Source: Bacteroidota bacterium
GTDB taxonomy: Bacteria; Bacteroidota; Bacteroidia; Flavobacteriales; Flavobacteriaceae
Direction: 5' to 3'
Assembly: GCA_027592025.1 (NCBI GenBank)
Contig: JAQCIQ010000006.1
Span: 44,491-108,490 of the forward strand
Length of the DNA stretch: 64,000 nt
The notes under the pieces were generated by a model. It saw nothing but the letters and a program-made list of their open reading frames with translations, was not told where the DNA came from and searched no databases. The translations under genes were made by a program, and so were the position numbers. Each line of letters opens with the position of its first letter. Within the stretch, counting starts at the first letter, position 1. Below, one piece after another: positions 8,960-16,950 of this stretch.

Positions 8960-10093
8960 TTATTTAGGAGCAGAGCAACCTGCCATAGTTGTTATTTTAA
9001 TCGCCTCTGTAGGAGGTAAGCTTTTATTGCGTTTCACCATTTCTGCCACCATATTTTTGGTGATGCTTTCGAAAACCTCAGGCAATGGACCATGATCTTG
9101 AAGAGCTGCAGGTCTCCCTACATCTCCAGCTTCTCGAATACTTTGAACTATTGGGACTTCCCCCAAGAAAGGAACGCCTAAATCTTCTGAAAGTAAAGTT
9201 GCTCCCCCATTCCCAAAAATGTAGTACTTATTATCTGGCAATTCTTGAGGAGTGAAATAGGCCATGTTCTGAACAATGCCCAAAACTGGAACTTGAATGC
9301 TCTCTTGCTGAAACATGGCTACGCCCTTTCGAGCATCAGCCAGGGCAACGGCTTGCGGAGTGCTCACTACCACAGCACCTGTAACGGGCATGGCCTGCAT
9401 AATGCTCAAATGAATGTCTCCTGTTCCGGGAGGTAAGTCGACAATAAGAAAATCTAAAAATCCCCAGTCGGCATCAAAAATCATTTGGTTTAAGGCTTTT
9501 GAAGCCATTGGACCTCTCCAAATTACAGCTTGATCGGGCTTGGTAAAAAACCCTATGGACAAGATTTTAACTCCGTAGCTCTCGACGGGTTTCATCTTAG
9601 CCTTGCCATCCACCTCTACTGAAAGCGGTCGTTGGTCAAAGACGTCAAACATCATTGGAATGGAAGGGCCGTAAATGTCGGCATCTAATACCCCAACCTT
9701 AAATCCCATTTTTGACAAAGTCACCGCCAAATTGGCGGTAACAGTACTTTTTCCTACACCTCCCTTTCCTGAAGCGACTGCAATAATATTTTGAATGCCT
9801 TTAATAGGTTGTCCCTTAATGGTCGCAGCTGTCGCAGCTGCAGGAGAGTTGACGGTAACGCGAACCTGAACCTTTGCCTTTTCAAAAACCAAGTCGTGGA
9901 TGGTTTTCATGATGTCGACCTCAATTCTTTTTTTGGCTTGTAGGGTAGGGTTCGAGATGGTTACGTCTACGATCACTTCGTCTCCAAAGATGACTACATT
10001 TTTAACCACTCCACTGTCCACCATATTTTCGGCTTCCCCTGGAGCGGTAATTGTTTTCAAAGCATTGAGTACTGCCTGTTTGTCAAAAGTCAT
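8960..10093 (-). CDS. mrp: Mrp/ApbC-type P-loop ATPase, Fe-S carrier
   Basis: A 377-residue Fe-S carrier ATPase. Residues 1 to about 80 are a MIP18/DUF59 domain; then the deviant Walker A (ASGKGGVGKSTVTANLAV, about 105), LDADIYGPSIP, and the Walker B-like VDLPPGTGDIHLS. The tail of the ATPase domain is present, but no CxxC pair like that in the Nbp35/ApbC C-terminus is seen. Start is the ATG at 10093; a GTG two codons earlier is possible. It is the first gene of the mrp - nifU-like - reductase - ferredoxin operon. Confidence 0.93.
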   Translation of the reverse strand: MTFDKQAVLNALKTITAPGEAENMVDSGVVKNVVIFGDEVIVDVTISNPTLQAKKRIEVDIMKTIHDLVFEKAKVQVRVTVNSPAAATAATIKGQPIKGIQNIIAVASGKGGVGKSTVTANLAVTLSKMGFKVGVLDADIYGPSIPMMFDVFDQRPLSVEVDGKAKMKPVESYGVKILSIGFFTKPDQAVIWRGPMASKALNQMIFDADWGFLDFLIVDLPPGTGDIHLSIMQAMPVTGAVVVSTPQAVALADARKGVAMFQQESIQVPVLGIVQNMAYFTPQELPDNKYYIFGNGGATLLSEDLGVPFLGEVPIVQSIREAGDVGRPAALQDHGPLPEVFESITKNMVAEMVKRNKSLPPTEAIKITTMAGCSAPK

Positions 10094-10122
10094 GGACACC
10101 TGTTATGAATTGATCTAGATTG

Positions 10123-10130
10123 CAAATATA
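10123..10130 (-). promoter_or_regulatory. Bacteroidota -7 element for the mrp operon
   Basis: On the minus strand TATATTTG, about 30 bases before the mrp start; it fits TAnnTTTG. No TTTG at the expected upstream distance. Confidence 0.5.
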
Positions 10131-10149
10131 CTGGTAATGTTAGAATTTA

Positions 10150-10494
10150 TTACCCAAGAGGCTGAAGGAATTGGGAGGGGTCCCAAAAACGATTCTTAAA
10201 ATCAACCACCTGATCCTTTTCAACCTTCACCCCTTCCGATTCCAAGAGTTGCTGCATCACATCGGGTCCGCCAAAATGGTGTTTGCCCGACAACAAGCCA
10301 TTGCGGTTAACCACCCTATGGGCAGGAATTTCTCCCTTTTTTGATACCGTTAAGGCATACCCAACGGTTCGAGAGCTTCCTTTGGCTCCCAAAAAACTGG
10401 CAATAGCTCCGTAGCTGGTCACGCGCCCTTCAGGAATTTGCAGAACGACTTCATAAATCAAATGATAAAAATCCTTTGGGGCTAATTTTGTCAT
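10150..10494 (-). CDS. Alkyltransferase-like protein (MGMT-fold, no active Cys)
   Basis: A 114-residue protein of the O6-alkylguanine transferase DNA-binding domain. The helix-turn-helix and Tyr-Arg region are present (GRVTSYGAIASFLG, SSRTVGYAL), but the active-site motif PCHRV reads IPAHRVV, so the acceptor Cys is Ala. This is the hallmark of alkyltransferase-like proteins, which bind O6-alkylguanine and recruit nucleotide excision repair instead of repairing directly. It overlaps the LysE gene by 4 bases. Confidence 0.9.
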   Translation of the reverse strand: MTKLAPKDFYHLIYEVVLQIPEGRVTSYGAIASFLGAKGSSRTVGYALTVSKKGEIPAHRVVNRNGLLSGKHHFGGPDVMQQLLESEGVKVEKDQVVDFKNRFWDPSQFLQPLG

Positions 10495-11117
10495 GACGTG
10501 AAACTGCTGTAAAAGGTAATCAATGCTATGAGGCCTGATACCAGTCCGATGATGTAATTCATATTCTGGGGCGAGAGCATCCTCAGGTGCTTGAGGGAAT
10601 CGAAAAAGAAAATATAAACATACAAAGTGCTAAAAGTTCCCATGGTGGCACCCGCAATGTAAAGACCATTCTCATAGGCATCAAAATGAAACCAGTCCCA
10701 AGAGGAGAAGGTCAAAGCCATATAGGCTTGATATGGTATGGGAAGAAAATTAATTGCCGAAAGAAACATGCCTTGGAATAAGTAACTTTTCTTACTGCTC
10801 ATATCCACTGTGCTCAACTCCGTCGACTTAGGCCGAGCAATAAAACCATAATAGATGCCTACTAACACAAAAATTACCACGGCGACTAGTTTGAGAACAG
10901 ACACAACCTCGGGATGTTCAGAAATATAGCGCGAAAAAAGCAATGCGACCAAAGTTTGCACTAATACTACCAAACACACACCAATAGAGAAACTCACCGA
11001 TCGCTGATAACCAACCGTAACGCTAATTTTTGCGGCCGATATGTTGAGCAATCCAGGAGGAATTACTCCAACTGCAGCGACTGAAAATCCCAATAAAAAT
11101 AGAAAAGTAGCCTCCAC
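10491..11117 (-). CDS. LysE/RhtB-family transporter
   Basis: A 208-residue membrane protein with about six hydrophobic segments. The first helix (FLFLLGFSVAAVGVIPPGLLNISAAKISVTVG) has the proline-glycine pattern of LysE-type amino acid exporters. Start is a GTG at 11117 that overlaps the trmB stop by one base. Substrate not predictable; it sits between trmB and the alkyltransferase-like gene with overlaps on both sides, so the three form an operon. Confidence 0.8.
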   Translation of the reverse strand: MEATFLFLLGFSVAAVGVIPPGLLNISAAKISVTVGYQRSVSFSIGVCLVVLVQTLVALLFSRYISEHPEVVSVLKLVAVVIFVLVGIYYGFIARPKSTELSTVDMSSKKSYLFQGMFLSAINFLPIPYQAYMALTFSSWDWFHFDAYENGLYIAGATMGTFSTLYVYIFFFDSLKHLRMLSPQNMNYIIGLVSGLIALITFYSSFTS

Positions 11118-11794
11118 TAGCCTTTAAATTTGAATTGGAGATAAGTTATGGGCTTATTTTTAGCCAAATATTGCGACTCATAGAAGGTTTGAACCGTACG
11201 CACCAGTTCTGGGGTATGATCAGATTTATAAACATTGTGGTTGCTGTACAGAATTTCATGCCCCAGACCTTGCAGCAAACCGAGAGTATAACCGTGCATG
11301 AACTCACTGTCAGTTTTCAAATGAACAATTCCCTCGGGTTTTAAAATATTTTGATAAAGATTGAGAAATTCGGGATTGGTCATACGGTGTTTGGTCCGCT
11401 TGTATTTGATTTGTGGATCGGGAAATGTTATCCAAATTTCATCGATTTCTTCCTGATCAAAAGCAAAAGCAATGAGCTCGATTTGCATTCTTAAAAAAGC
11501 CACATTGTCTAAACCAGTTTCTAAGGCTGTTTTTGCGCCTCTCCAAAACCTCGCTCCCTTAATGTCAATACCTATATGGTTGATTTCCGGTCTCAGTTTA
11601 CCCAAGGCTAAGGTATATTCTCCTTTGCCACAGCCCAATTCCAAGATGATAGGTCTGTCATTTTTAAATACCAGTTCACGCCAACGACCCTTATATTGAA
11701 AACTATTAGAGATCAACTCCTCACGAGAAGGCTGGATGACATTCTCAAAGGTTTCATTTTCCTTAAATCGTCGGAGTTTGTTCTTACTGCCCAA
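11117..11794 (-). CDS. trmB: tRNA (guanine-N7-)-methyltransferase
   Basis: Makes m7G46 in tRNA variable loops. The 225 residues include the SAM site (LELGCGKGEYTLALG, about 51-65) and the family motif FPDPQIKYKRTKHRMTN. The start is a TTG at 11794: the following residues (GSKNKLRRFKENETF) match the N-terminus of Bacteroidota TrmB proteins and no ATG fits. First gene of the trmB - lysE-like - alkyltransferase-like operon. Confidence 0.93.
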   Translation of the reverse strand: MGSKNKLRRFKENETFENVIQPSREELISNSFQYKGRWRELVFKNDRPIILELGCGKGEYTLALGKLRPEINHIGIDIKGARFWRGAKTALETGLDNVAFLRMQIELIAFAFDQEEIDEIWITFPDPQIKYKRTKHRMTNPEFLNLYQNILKPEGIVHLKTDSEFMHGYTLGLLQGLGHEILYSNHNVYKSDHTPELVRTVQTFYESQYLAKNKPITYLQFKFKG

Positions 11795-11835
11795 GTTAAA
11801 ATCTTTTGGTAAAGATAAACTTTTGAGTCAAAACA

Positions 11836-12879
11836 TTATTGTGGTGGTGCTGAAGCTTTGGTCAGCGTAAAAGAGAACTCGCTACCGGTATCTACTGCAC
11901 TCTCGACAAATAATTTTTCGTCGTGTGCTTCCAAAATGTGTTTGACAATAGCCAATCCAAGGCCTGAACCGCCTTCTTTTCTAGACCCATTGTTATTCAC
12001 TCTATAAAAACGTTCAAAAATTCTGGGAATATGAAATTTGTCAATTCCTTCTCCGTTGTCCGTTATTCGAACAATTACTTTGTTCTTGGTCAAATTCTCA
12101 ACGGCAACCTCAGTTGTTCCGTTTTGACTGCCGTATTTAATGGAATTAACAATCAAATTGGAAACTACTTGTTGTAAACGCTGTTGGTCACCTCTGACCC
12201 TTATAGGATCCTTGTAATTTTGAACAAAAATGAGACTGATGTTTTTTCGATTTGCCTTCATCTCACAAAGTTCAAATACATTTTTAACTACCTCCAAAAT
12301 ATCAAATTCAGTCTTGTCCAAGGTCATAATTCCTGCCTCCAATTGGGTTATCATGTCCAAATCTTTGACAATAAAGGTCAATCTTTCGACGCCCTTTTCG
12401 GCCCCTTTTAAATACTTTGACAACAACTCAGGGTCGTTTTTCGCACCATCGATCAAGGTGGAAATATACCCCTGAACCGTAAAAAGAGGGGTTTTCAATT
12501 CATGCGACACGTTGCCAATAAATTCCTTTCGATAAGTCTCTCTGATTTTTAAAGTCTCTATTTCTAACTTTTTATTTCGAGCATACTTGTCAATTTCTTG
12601 AGTCAAAGAAGTCATGTCAGTAGTGATCTGGTCTTTTACCAAAGACGTGGATTCAAGAAGGGTAAGATCATCATAAATTTGTTTTACTTTCTTGTAAATA
12701 AAATATTCTATGCGGTATTGGACCAAGCCAAAAACCAAAAGAAAGGAAACGGCAGCGGTTGCCAAGAGCCAAAGCCACTGGAGATTTTCAAAAAAAATCA
12801 TCGCTAAAAAGATGCAAACGGACTGAATAAAACTGTACAGAGCAGCTGTTCCAACGGCGAATTTGTAAGATTTTTTCAT
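11836..12879 (-). CDS. Membrane sensor histidine kinase (PhoR-like)
   Basis: A 347-residue kinase. Two adjoining membrane segments lie in residues 8-52, with almost no periplasmic loop. Then a helical linker, the HisKA box (GNVSHELKTPLFTVQGY, His near 127) and a complete HATPase domain (NLIVNSIKYG, ITDNGEGI, GGSGLGLAIVKHI). It is encoded 15 bases after the response regulator gene, which is its likely partner. The lack of a sensing loop suggests a signal from the membrane or from a protein partner, as in PhoR. Confidence 0.9.
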   Translation of the reverse strand: MKKSYKFAVGTAALYSFIQSVCIFLAMIFFENLQWLWLLATAAVSFLLVFGLVQYRIEYFIYKKVKQIYDDLTLLESTSLVKDQITTDMTSLTQEIDKYARNKKLEIETLKIRETYRKEFIGNVSHELKTPLFTVQGYISTLIDGAKNDPELLSKYLKGAEKGVERLTFIVKDLDMITQLEAGIMTLDKTEFDILEVVKNVFELCEMKANRKNISLIFVQNYKDPIRVRGDQQRLQQVVSNLIVNSIKYGSQNGTTEVAVENLTKNKVIVRITDNGEGIDKFHIPRIFERFYRVNNNGSRKEGGSGLGLAIVKHILEAHDEKLFVESAVDTGSEFSFTLTKASAPPQ

Positions 12880-12894
12880 ATCTGCGAGGACTAT

Positions 12895-13575
12895 CTATTC
12901 CGAAAACTTATACCCAACGCCCTTGACCGTTTCAACTCGATTGTCTCCAATTTTTTCTCTCAACTTTCGGATATGAACGTCTATTGTTCTTCCGCCAACT
13001 ACAACGTCATTACCCCAAACCTTATCTAAAATCTCATCTCGTTTAAAAACCTTCCCTGGTTTTGATATCAATAAAGACAGCAGTTCAAATTCTTTACGCG
13101 GCAGGGCATGTTCAAAACCGTCTTGAATGACCGTGTAAGCATCACGGTCTAAAGTCAATGAACCAATAACAACTCTCAAATCTGCCTCCTTAGATCCCAA
13201 GCGACGCAACAAAGAAGCCACTTTTCCAATTAAAAGTTTTGGCTTGATGGGTTTAGTAATGTAATCGTCTGCTCCTGCTTCGAATCCAGCCAATTGAGAA
13301 TAATCTTCTCCTCTTGCAGTGAGAAAAGTAATTAAAACATGGTCCAACTCGGGAATTGATCTAATTTGTTCGCAGGCCTGTATGCCGTCCATTTCTGGCA
13401 TCATCACATCCAAGATAATGAGGTCAGGCTTTTCCTTTTTGGCTTTTTTAACCGCTTTAACACCATTTTCGGCCGTAACCACCTGATAGCCCTCTTTTGT
13501 GAGGTTATAAGTTAAAATTTCTAAAATGTCTGGATCATCATCAACCAGTAAAATCTTAACATCACTCGGATTCAT
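12895..13575 (-). CDS. OmpR/PhoB-family response regulator
   Basis: A 226-residue regulator: receiver domain 1-125 with DDD near 12, phospho-acceptor Asp in LIILDVMMPEMDG (about 54) and Lys in ITKPIKPK, then a winged-helix DNA-binding domain (VWGNDVVVGGRTIDVHIRKLREKIG, VKGVGYKF). It is transcribed before the kinase. The pair resembles PhoB/PhoR, but no phosphate genes lie here, so the regulon is unknown. Confidence 0.93.
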   Translation of the reverse strand: MNPSDVKILLVDDDPDILEILTYNLTKEGYQVVTAENGVKAVKKAKKEKPDLIILDVMMPEMDGIQACEQIRSIPELDHVLITFLTARGEDYSQLAGFEAGADDYITKPIKPKLLIGKVASLLRRLGSKEADLRVVIGSLTLDRDAYTVIQDGFEHALPRKEFELLSLLISKPGKVFKRDEILDKVWGNDVVVGGRTIDVHIRKLREKIGDNRVETVKGVGYKFSE

Positions 13576-13734
13576 TGTGCAATCTCTTAATTAGTGGAGG
13601 TAAATTTAAGAAATATTATCGGGCTATTACTAAATGCTATATTACCAGAAAGTTATCAATTATGTCACTTGATAGTCTCCGTTATAAGGTATGAAGTACT
13701 TTGCCGTTTATTCTATCTGGGGCTTGGTTTTTCG

Positions 13735-13742
13735 TACTTTTG
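13735..13742 (+). promoter_or_regulatory. Possible -7 element for the LuxE-like gene
   Basis: TACTTTTG fits TAnnTTTG and lies about 15 bases before the likely GTG start, which would give an almost leaderless mRNA. Confidence 0.35.
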
Positions 13743-13757
13743 TTTTTTAAGGCATTG

Positions 13758-14738
13758 GTGATAACTCAACAGGACATTTTTTCGATTGCTTCGACTGCCG
13801 AATTTGAACGCGCAACTTGGGAGATTTTCCAATATCAGTTCGAAAATAACCCCATATACCGCTCTTATTGCGACTTGCTTTGTAAGCACCCCTCAGACAT
13901 CCATTCCATCGAAAGCATTCCCTTTTTGCCTATTGAATTTTTCAAAACTAAAAAAGTAATTTCAGGGAATCCTCAAATCCAAAAAACCTTCAGAAGTAGC
14001 GGAACAACAGGCATTATTCGCAGCCAACATCATGTTGCGGACCTGCAATTATATCAAAAGAGCGGTCGTAAAGGTTTTGAAACGTTCTATGGCCCTATTA
14101 GTAACTACGCTGTTTTAGCCTTGTTGCCCTCCTACTCCGAAAGAAACGATGCGTCTCTGGTCTCCATGGTGGAAGATTGGATGACCCTATCGCCGCATCA
14201 AGCCAACGGATTTTACTTGAACAATCTCAATGCATTGACTGAGGTAATCGCTCAACTTGAAGCAGCTCAACAACCTACTATTCTAATCGGTGTGACCTTT
14301 GCTCTACTCGATTTGGCCGAACAATTTCCACAACCCCTTAAGCACACTATTCTGATGGAAACTGGAGGCATGAAGGGCAGGCGGAAAGAATTAATAAGAA
14401 GCGAGGTTCATGGCATTTTGGCTAACGCTTTTAACCTTGATCAAATCCACAGTGAATACGGCATGACAGAGTTATTGAGTCAGGCCTATTCCAAAGGTAA
14501 CGGCTCGTTCCATTGCCCTCCATGGATGAAAGCCTTAGTTAGAGAGCAAGAAGACCCTTTCCAAATCGCAAAACTTGGCGCTACTGGCGGTCTTAACATT
14601 ATCGATTTGGCCAATCTGCATTCCTGCTCCTTTCTAGCCACTCAAGATCTAGGCCGATTGCATTCTGATCAAAGCTTTGAAGTGTTAGGCCGTTTTGACG
14701 ACTCTGACGTCAGAGGATGTAATCTAATGGTAATTTGA
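13758..14738 (+). CDS. LuxE/PaaK-like acyl-protein synthetase family protein
   Basis: A 326-residue member of the LuxE acyl-protein synthetase family, related to adenylate-forming enzymes. Visible motifs: FFKTKKVISG, the P-loop-like FRSSGTTGIIRSQH, and HSEYGMTELLSQAYS near the C-terminus. There is no ATG at the right place. The GTG at 13758 (or TTG at 13755) is chosen because the family-like sequence begins right after it (ITQQDIFSIAS), while an upstream TTG at 13701 would add a hydrophobic leader over the probable promoter. No lux reductase or luciferase genes lie nearby. Substrate unknown. Confidence 0.78.
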   Translation: MITQQDIFSIASTAEFERATWEIFQYQFENNPIYRSYCDLLCKHPSDIHSIESIPFLPIEFFKTKKVISGNPQIQKTFRSSGTTGIIRSQHHVADLQLYQKSGRKGFETFYGPISNYAVLALLPSYSERNDASLVSMVEDWMTLSPHQANGFYLNNLNALTEVIAQLEAAQQPTILIGVTFALLDLAEQFPQPLKHTILMETGGMKGRRKELIRSEVHGILANAFNLDQIHSEYGMTELLSQAYSKGNGSFHCPPWMKALVREQEDPFQIAKLGATGGLNIIDLANLHSCSFLATQDLGRLHSDQSFEVLGRFDDSDVRGCNLMVI

Positions 14739-14834
14739 TTTTTAAAAGCAATTGTTTAAAACATCTTGCTAAAAATTAGTCATTACGGTATAATTTCAAA
14801 TAAATATAACTGACTTTTGCAATGATAAAAATTG

Positions 14835-16298
14835 ATGAAAGTAGTTATAATTGGATCAGGCATTGCAGGAATGGCCGCGTCGGTGCGATTGGCCGTTGCT
14901 GGACATCAGGTCTCCATTTATGAAACCAATGGTTTCGTAGGAGGTAAACTTTCATCCTTCAAAATAGGTGATTACCGTTTTGATGCGGGGCCTTCGCTCT
15001 TTACTATGCCTCATTTTATTACTGAACTATTTGAGCTGGCTGGGGAACAAGCGGAAGACCATTTTCAATACACCAAGAAGAATATTGGGTGCAAACACTT
15101 TTGGAAAGACGGGACTATTTTAAATGCCTATGCCGACCAATCAGCCTACCTGAAAGAAGTGGAGGATCAACTTGGAGTTCCTGCAGCGAGACTGAAGACT
15201 TATCTCGATCGCGCTCAACTGAAGTACGAACTGACTGCTCCCCTTTTTCTGGAGCAATCACTCCACAAATGGCGGGGCCTATTGCGCAAAGAAACTTGGG
15301 AATGCATCAAGCATTTATCCCTATTCGAAATTGGACAGAGCTTGCATCAGGTCAATCAAAAACAGCTTGAGGAATCTCATTTGGTGCAACTCTATGACCG
15401 ATTTGCCACTTACAATGGGTCTAACCCATTCCAAACTCCAGGTATTATGACTCTGGTTCAACACTTGGAACAGCACTATGGCACTTTTGTGCCCAAAAAA
15501 GGCATGGTATCCATTAGTGAATCCATTGCAGAACTGGCCAAAAGATGCGGTGTCTCCATACACCTCAACAAAAAGGTAGATGAAATTTTAGTTAGACAAA
15601 ACAAAGCCATTGGTATTCAGACTGGGACTGAAACCGTAGATGCCGATTTGGTGGTTTCCAACATGGATGTAGTTCCCACCTATCGCCACTTGCTTCCCCG
15701 TCAAAAGGCCCCTGAACGCATTTTGAAAGAAGACAGATCGAGTTCTGCCATCATTTTTTACTGGGGCGTCAAATCCACTTTTCCAAATCTTGAATTGCAC
15801 AACATCTTTTTCTCGGAGGACTATAAAGCAGAATTTGAAGCTATTTTTAAGAACCAAACAGTCCCACTAGATCCGACCATTTACGTCAACATCACTTCTA
15901 GGGATGTGGCTGGTGATGCACCAAAAGGATGTGAAAATTGGTTTGTCATGATCAACACACCTTGTGACTCTGGGCAGGACTGGGAAAGCATGGTTAATCA
16001 ATTGCGCGAAGCGGTTTTACAACATCTGCAATTCACTCTGAAGAAAGACCTCGGCTCGCTCATTGAAGAGGAATATATCATGACACCACCAATGATTGCC
16101 GAGCGAACAGGCTCGCATCAAGGCGCACTCTATGGCTCATCGAGTAACGGCGCAATGTCGGCCTTTTTGAGGCATGCCAATTTTTCCCGTCATATCAAGA
16201 ATCTATTTTTTTGTGGCGGTAGCGTTCACCCAGGGGGTGGCATTCCTTTATGCCTGTTGTCAGCAAAAATTGTAACTGATTTGATACAAAATGATTAA
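14835..16298 (+). CDS. CrtI/CrtD-type carotenoid desaturase
   Basis: FAD-dependent carotenoid desaturase of 487 residues. The N-terminal dinucleotide motif (VVIIGSGIAGMAASVRLA) and the signature YRFDAGPSLFTMP are clear; the C-terminus holds the conserved LFFCGGSVHPGGGIPLCLLSAKIV. The next gene, overlapping by 8 bases, is a CruF-like hydratase, so this is more likely a CrtD-type 1'-hydroxycarotenoid 3',4'-desaturase, of the myxol or saproxanthin type, than a phytoene desaturase. No crtB, crtY or crtZ lies in the window. Start is the ATG at 14835. Confidence 0.85.
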   Translation: MKVVIIGSGIAGMAASVRLAVAGHQVSIYETNGFVGGKLSSFKIGDYRFDAGPSLFTMPHFITELFELAGEQAEDHFQYTKKNIGCKHFWKDGTILNAYADQSAYLKEVEDQLGVPAARLKTYLDRAQLKYELTAPLFLEQSLHKWRGLLRKETWECIKHLSLFEIGQSLHQVNQKQLEESHLVQLYDRFATYNGSNPFQTPGIMTLVQHLEQHYGTFVPKKGMVSISESIAELAKRCGVSIHLNKKVDEILVRQNKAIGIQTGTETVDADLVVSNMDVVPTYRHLLPRQKAPERILKEDRSSSAIIFYWGVKSTFPNLELHNIFFSEDYKAEFEAIFKNQTVPLDPTIYVNITSRDVAGDAPKGCENWFVMINTPCDSGQDWESMVNQLREAVLQHLQFTLKKDLGSLIEEEYIMTPPMIAERTGSHQGALYGSSSNGAMSAFLRHANFSRHIKNLFFCGGSVHPGGGIPLCLLSAKIVTDLIQND

Positions 16299-16947
16299 AA
16301 AGCTATTTCTTCCCGTAAACAAGGTCATGTGGATTTCGACTGGAGTCATTTGGCTGGTATTTTGCTGTGGCATTCTTGGCATTCTATTCGGCAATCGAGA
16401 GTTATTTTTGCAACTCACACCTCTGAATTTGCTATTGTGCTTTGTTTTGATGTTGATCAATCTCAACGATTTTAACAAAAGAGTCATCACCACTGTTGTC
16501 TTAGTTTATGTGTTTGGTTTGATCGTAGAAATAGTGGGCGTTCAAACAGGATTGATATTTGGATCTTATGAGTATGGCGACAATCTGGGTTCGAAATTTG
16601 TGGGAGTTCCAATATTGATTGGCGCCAATTGGGTCAGTTTGACCTTTATGACTGGTGCAGTGTCTGCCCTAATTTTCCCAAAGCGCATGATACTAGCCGC
16701 ACTTTTAGGCAGTGTTTTAATGGTGTTGATTGACCTCTGTATAGAGCCCGTAGCTCCCTTGTTCGACTATTGGACTTTTGAATCAGGTACAGCTCCCTTG
16801 TCCAATTATCTCGGCTGGCTCATCGCAGCAATACCTTTACAATTGCTGTATCACAGCTTGGTTGTCGATCGCCCTCAAGCCTTCGCCAATCACCTACTGC
16901 TACTGCACGTCTTATTCTTTGGAACTTTTACTGTACTGTTGACTTAA
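16291..16947 (+). CDS. CruF-like carotenoid 1',2'-hydratase (DUF422)
   Basis: A 218-residue membrane protein with about six to seven hydrophobic segments. Family motifs: GLIFGSYEYGDNLG, GVPILIGANWV and IEPVAPLFDYWTFE, in which acidic and aromatic residues sit at membrane borders as in CruF and related bacterioruberin enzymes. It probably adds water to the acyclic end of a carotenoid. It overlaps the desaturase gene by 8 bases and ends 4 bases before the tyrS stop, tail to tail. Confidence 0.82.
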   Translation: MIKKLFLPVNKVMWISTGVIWLVFCCGILGILFGNRELFLQLTPLNLLLCFVLMLINLNDFNKRVITTVVLVYVFGLIVEIVGVQTGLIFGSYEYGDNLGSKFVGVPILIGANWVSLTFMTGAVSALIFPKRMILAALLGSVLMVLIDLCIEPVAPLFDYWTFESGTAPLSNYLGWLIAAIPLQLLYHSLVVDRPQAFANHLLLLHVLFFGTFTVLLT

Positions 16948-16950
16948 ATT

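Noticed and set aside
14766..14794. TTGCTA, 17 bases, TATAAT before the carotenoid desaturase gene, like an E. coli sigma-70 promoter.
   Set aside because: The Bacteroidota primary sigma factor does not use this consensus; in AT-rich DNA this match can be chance.
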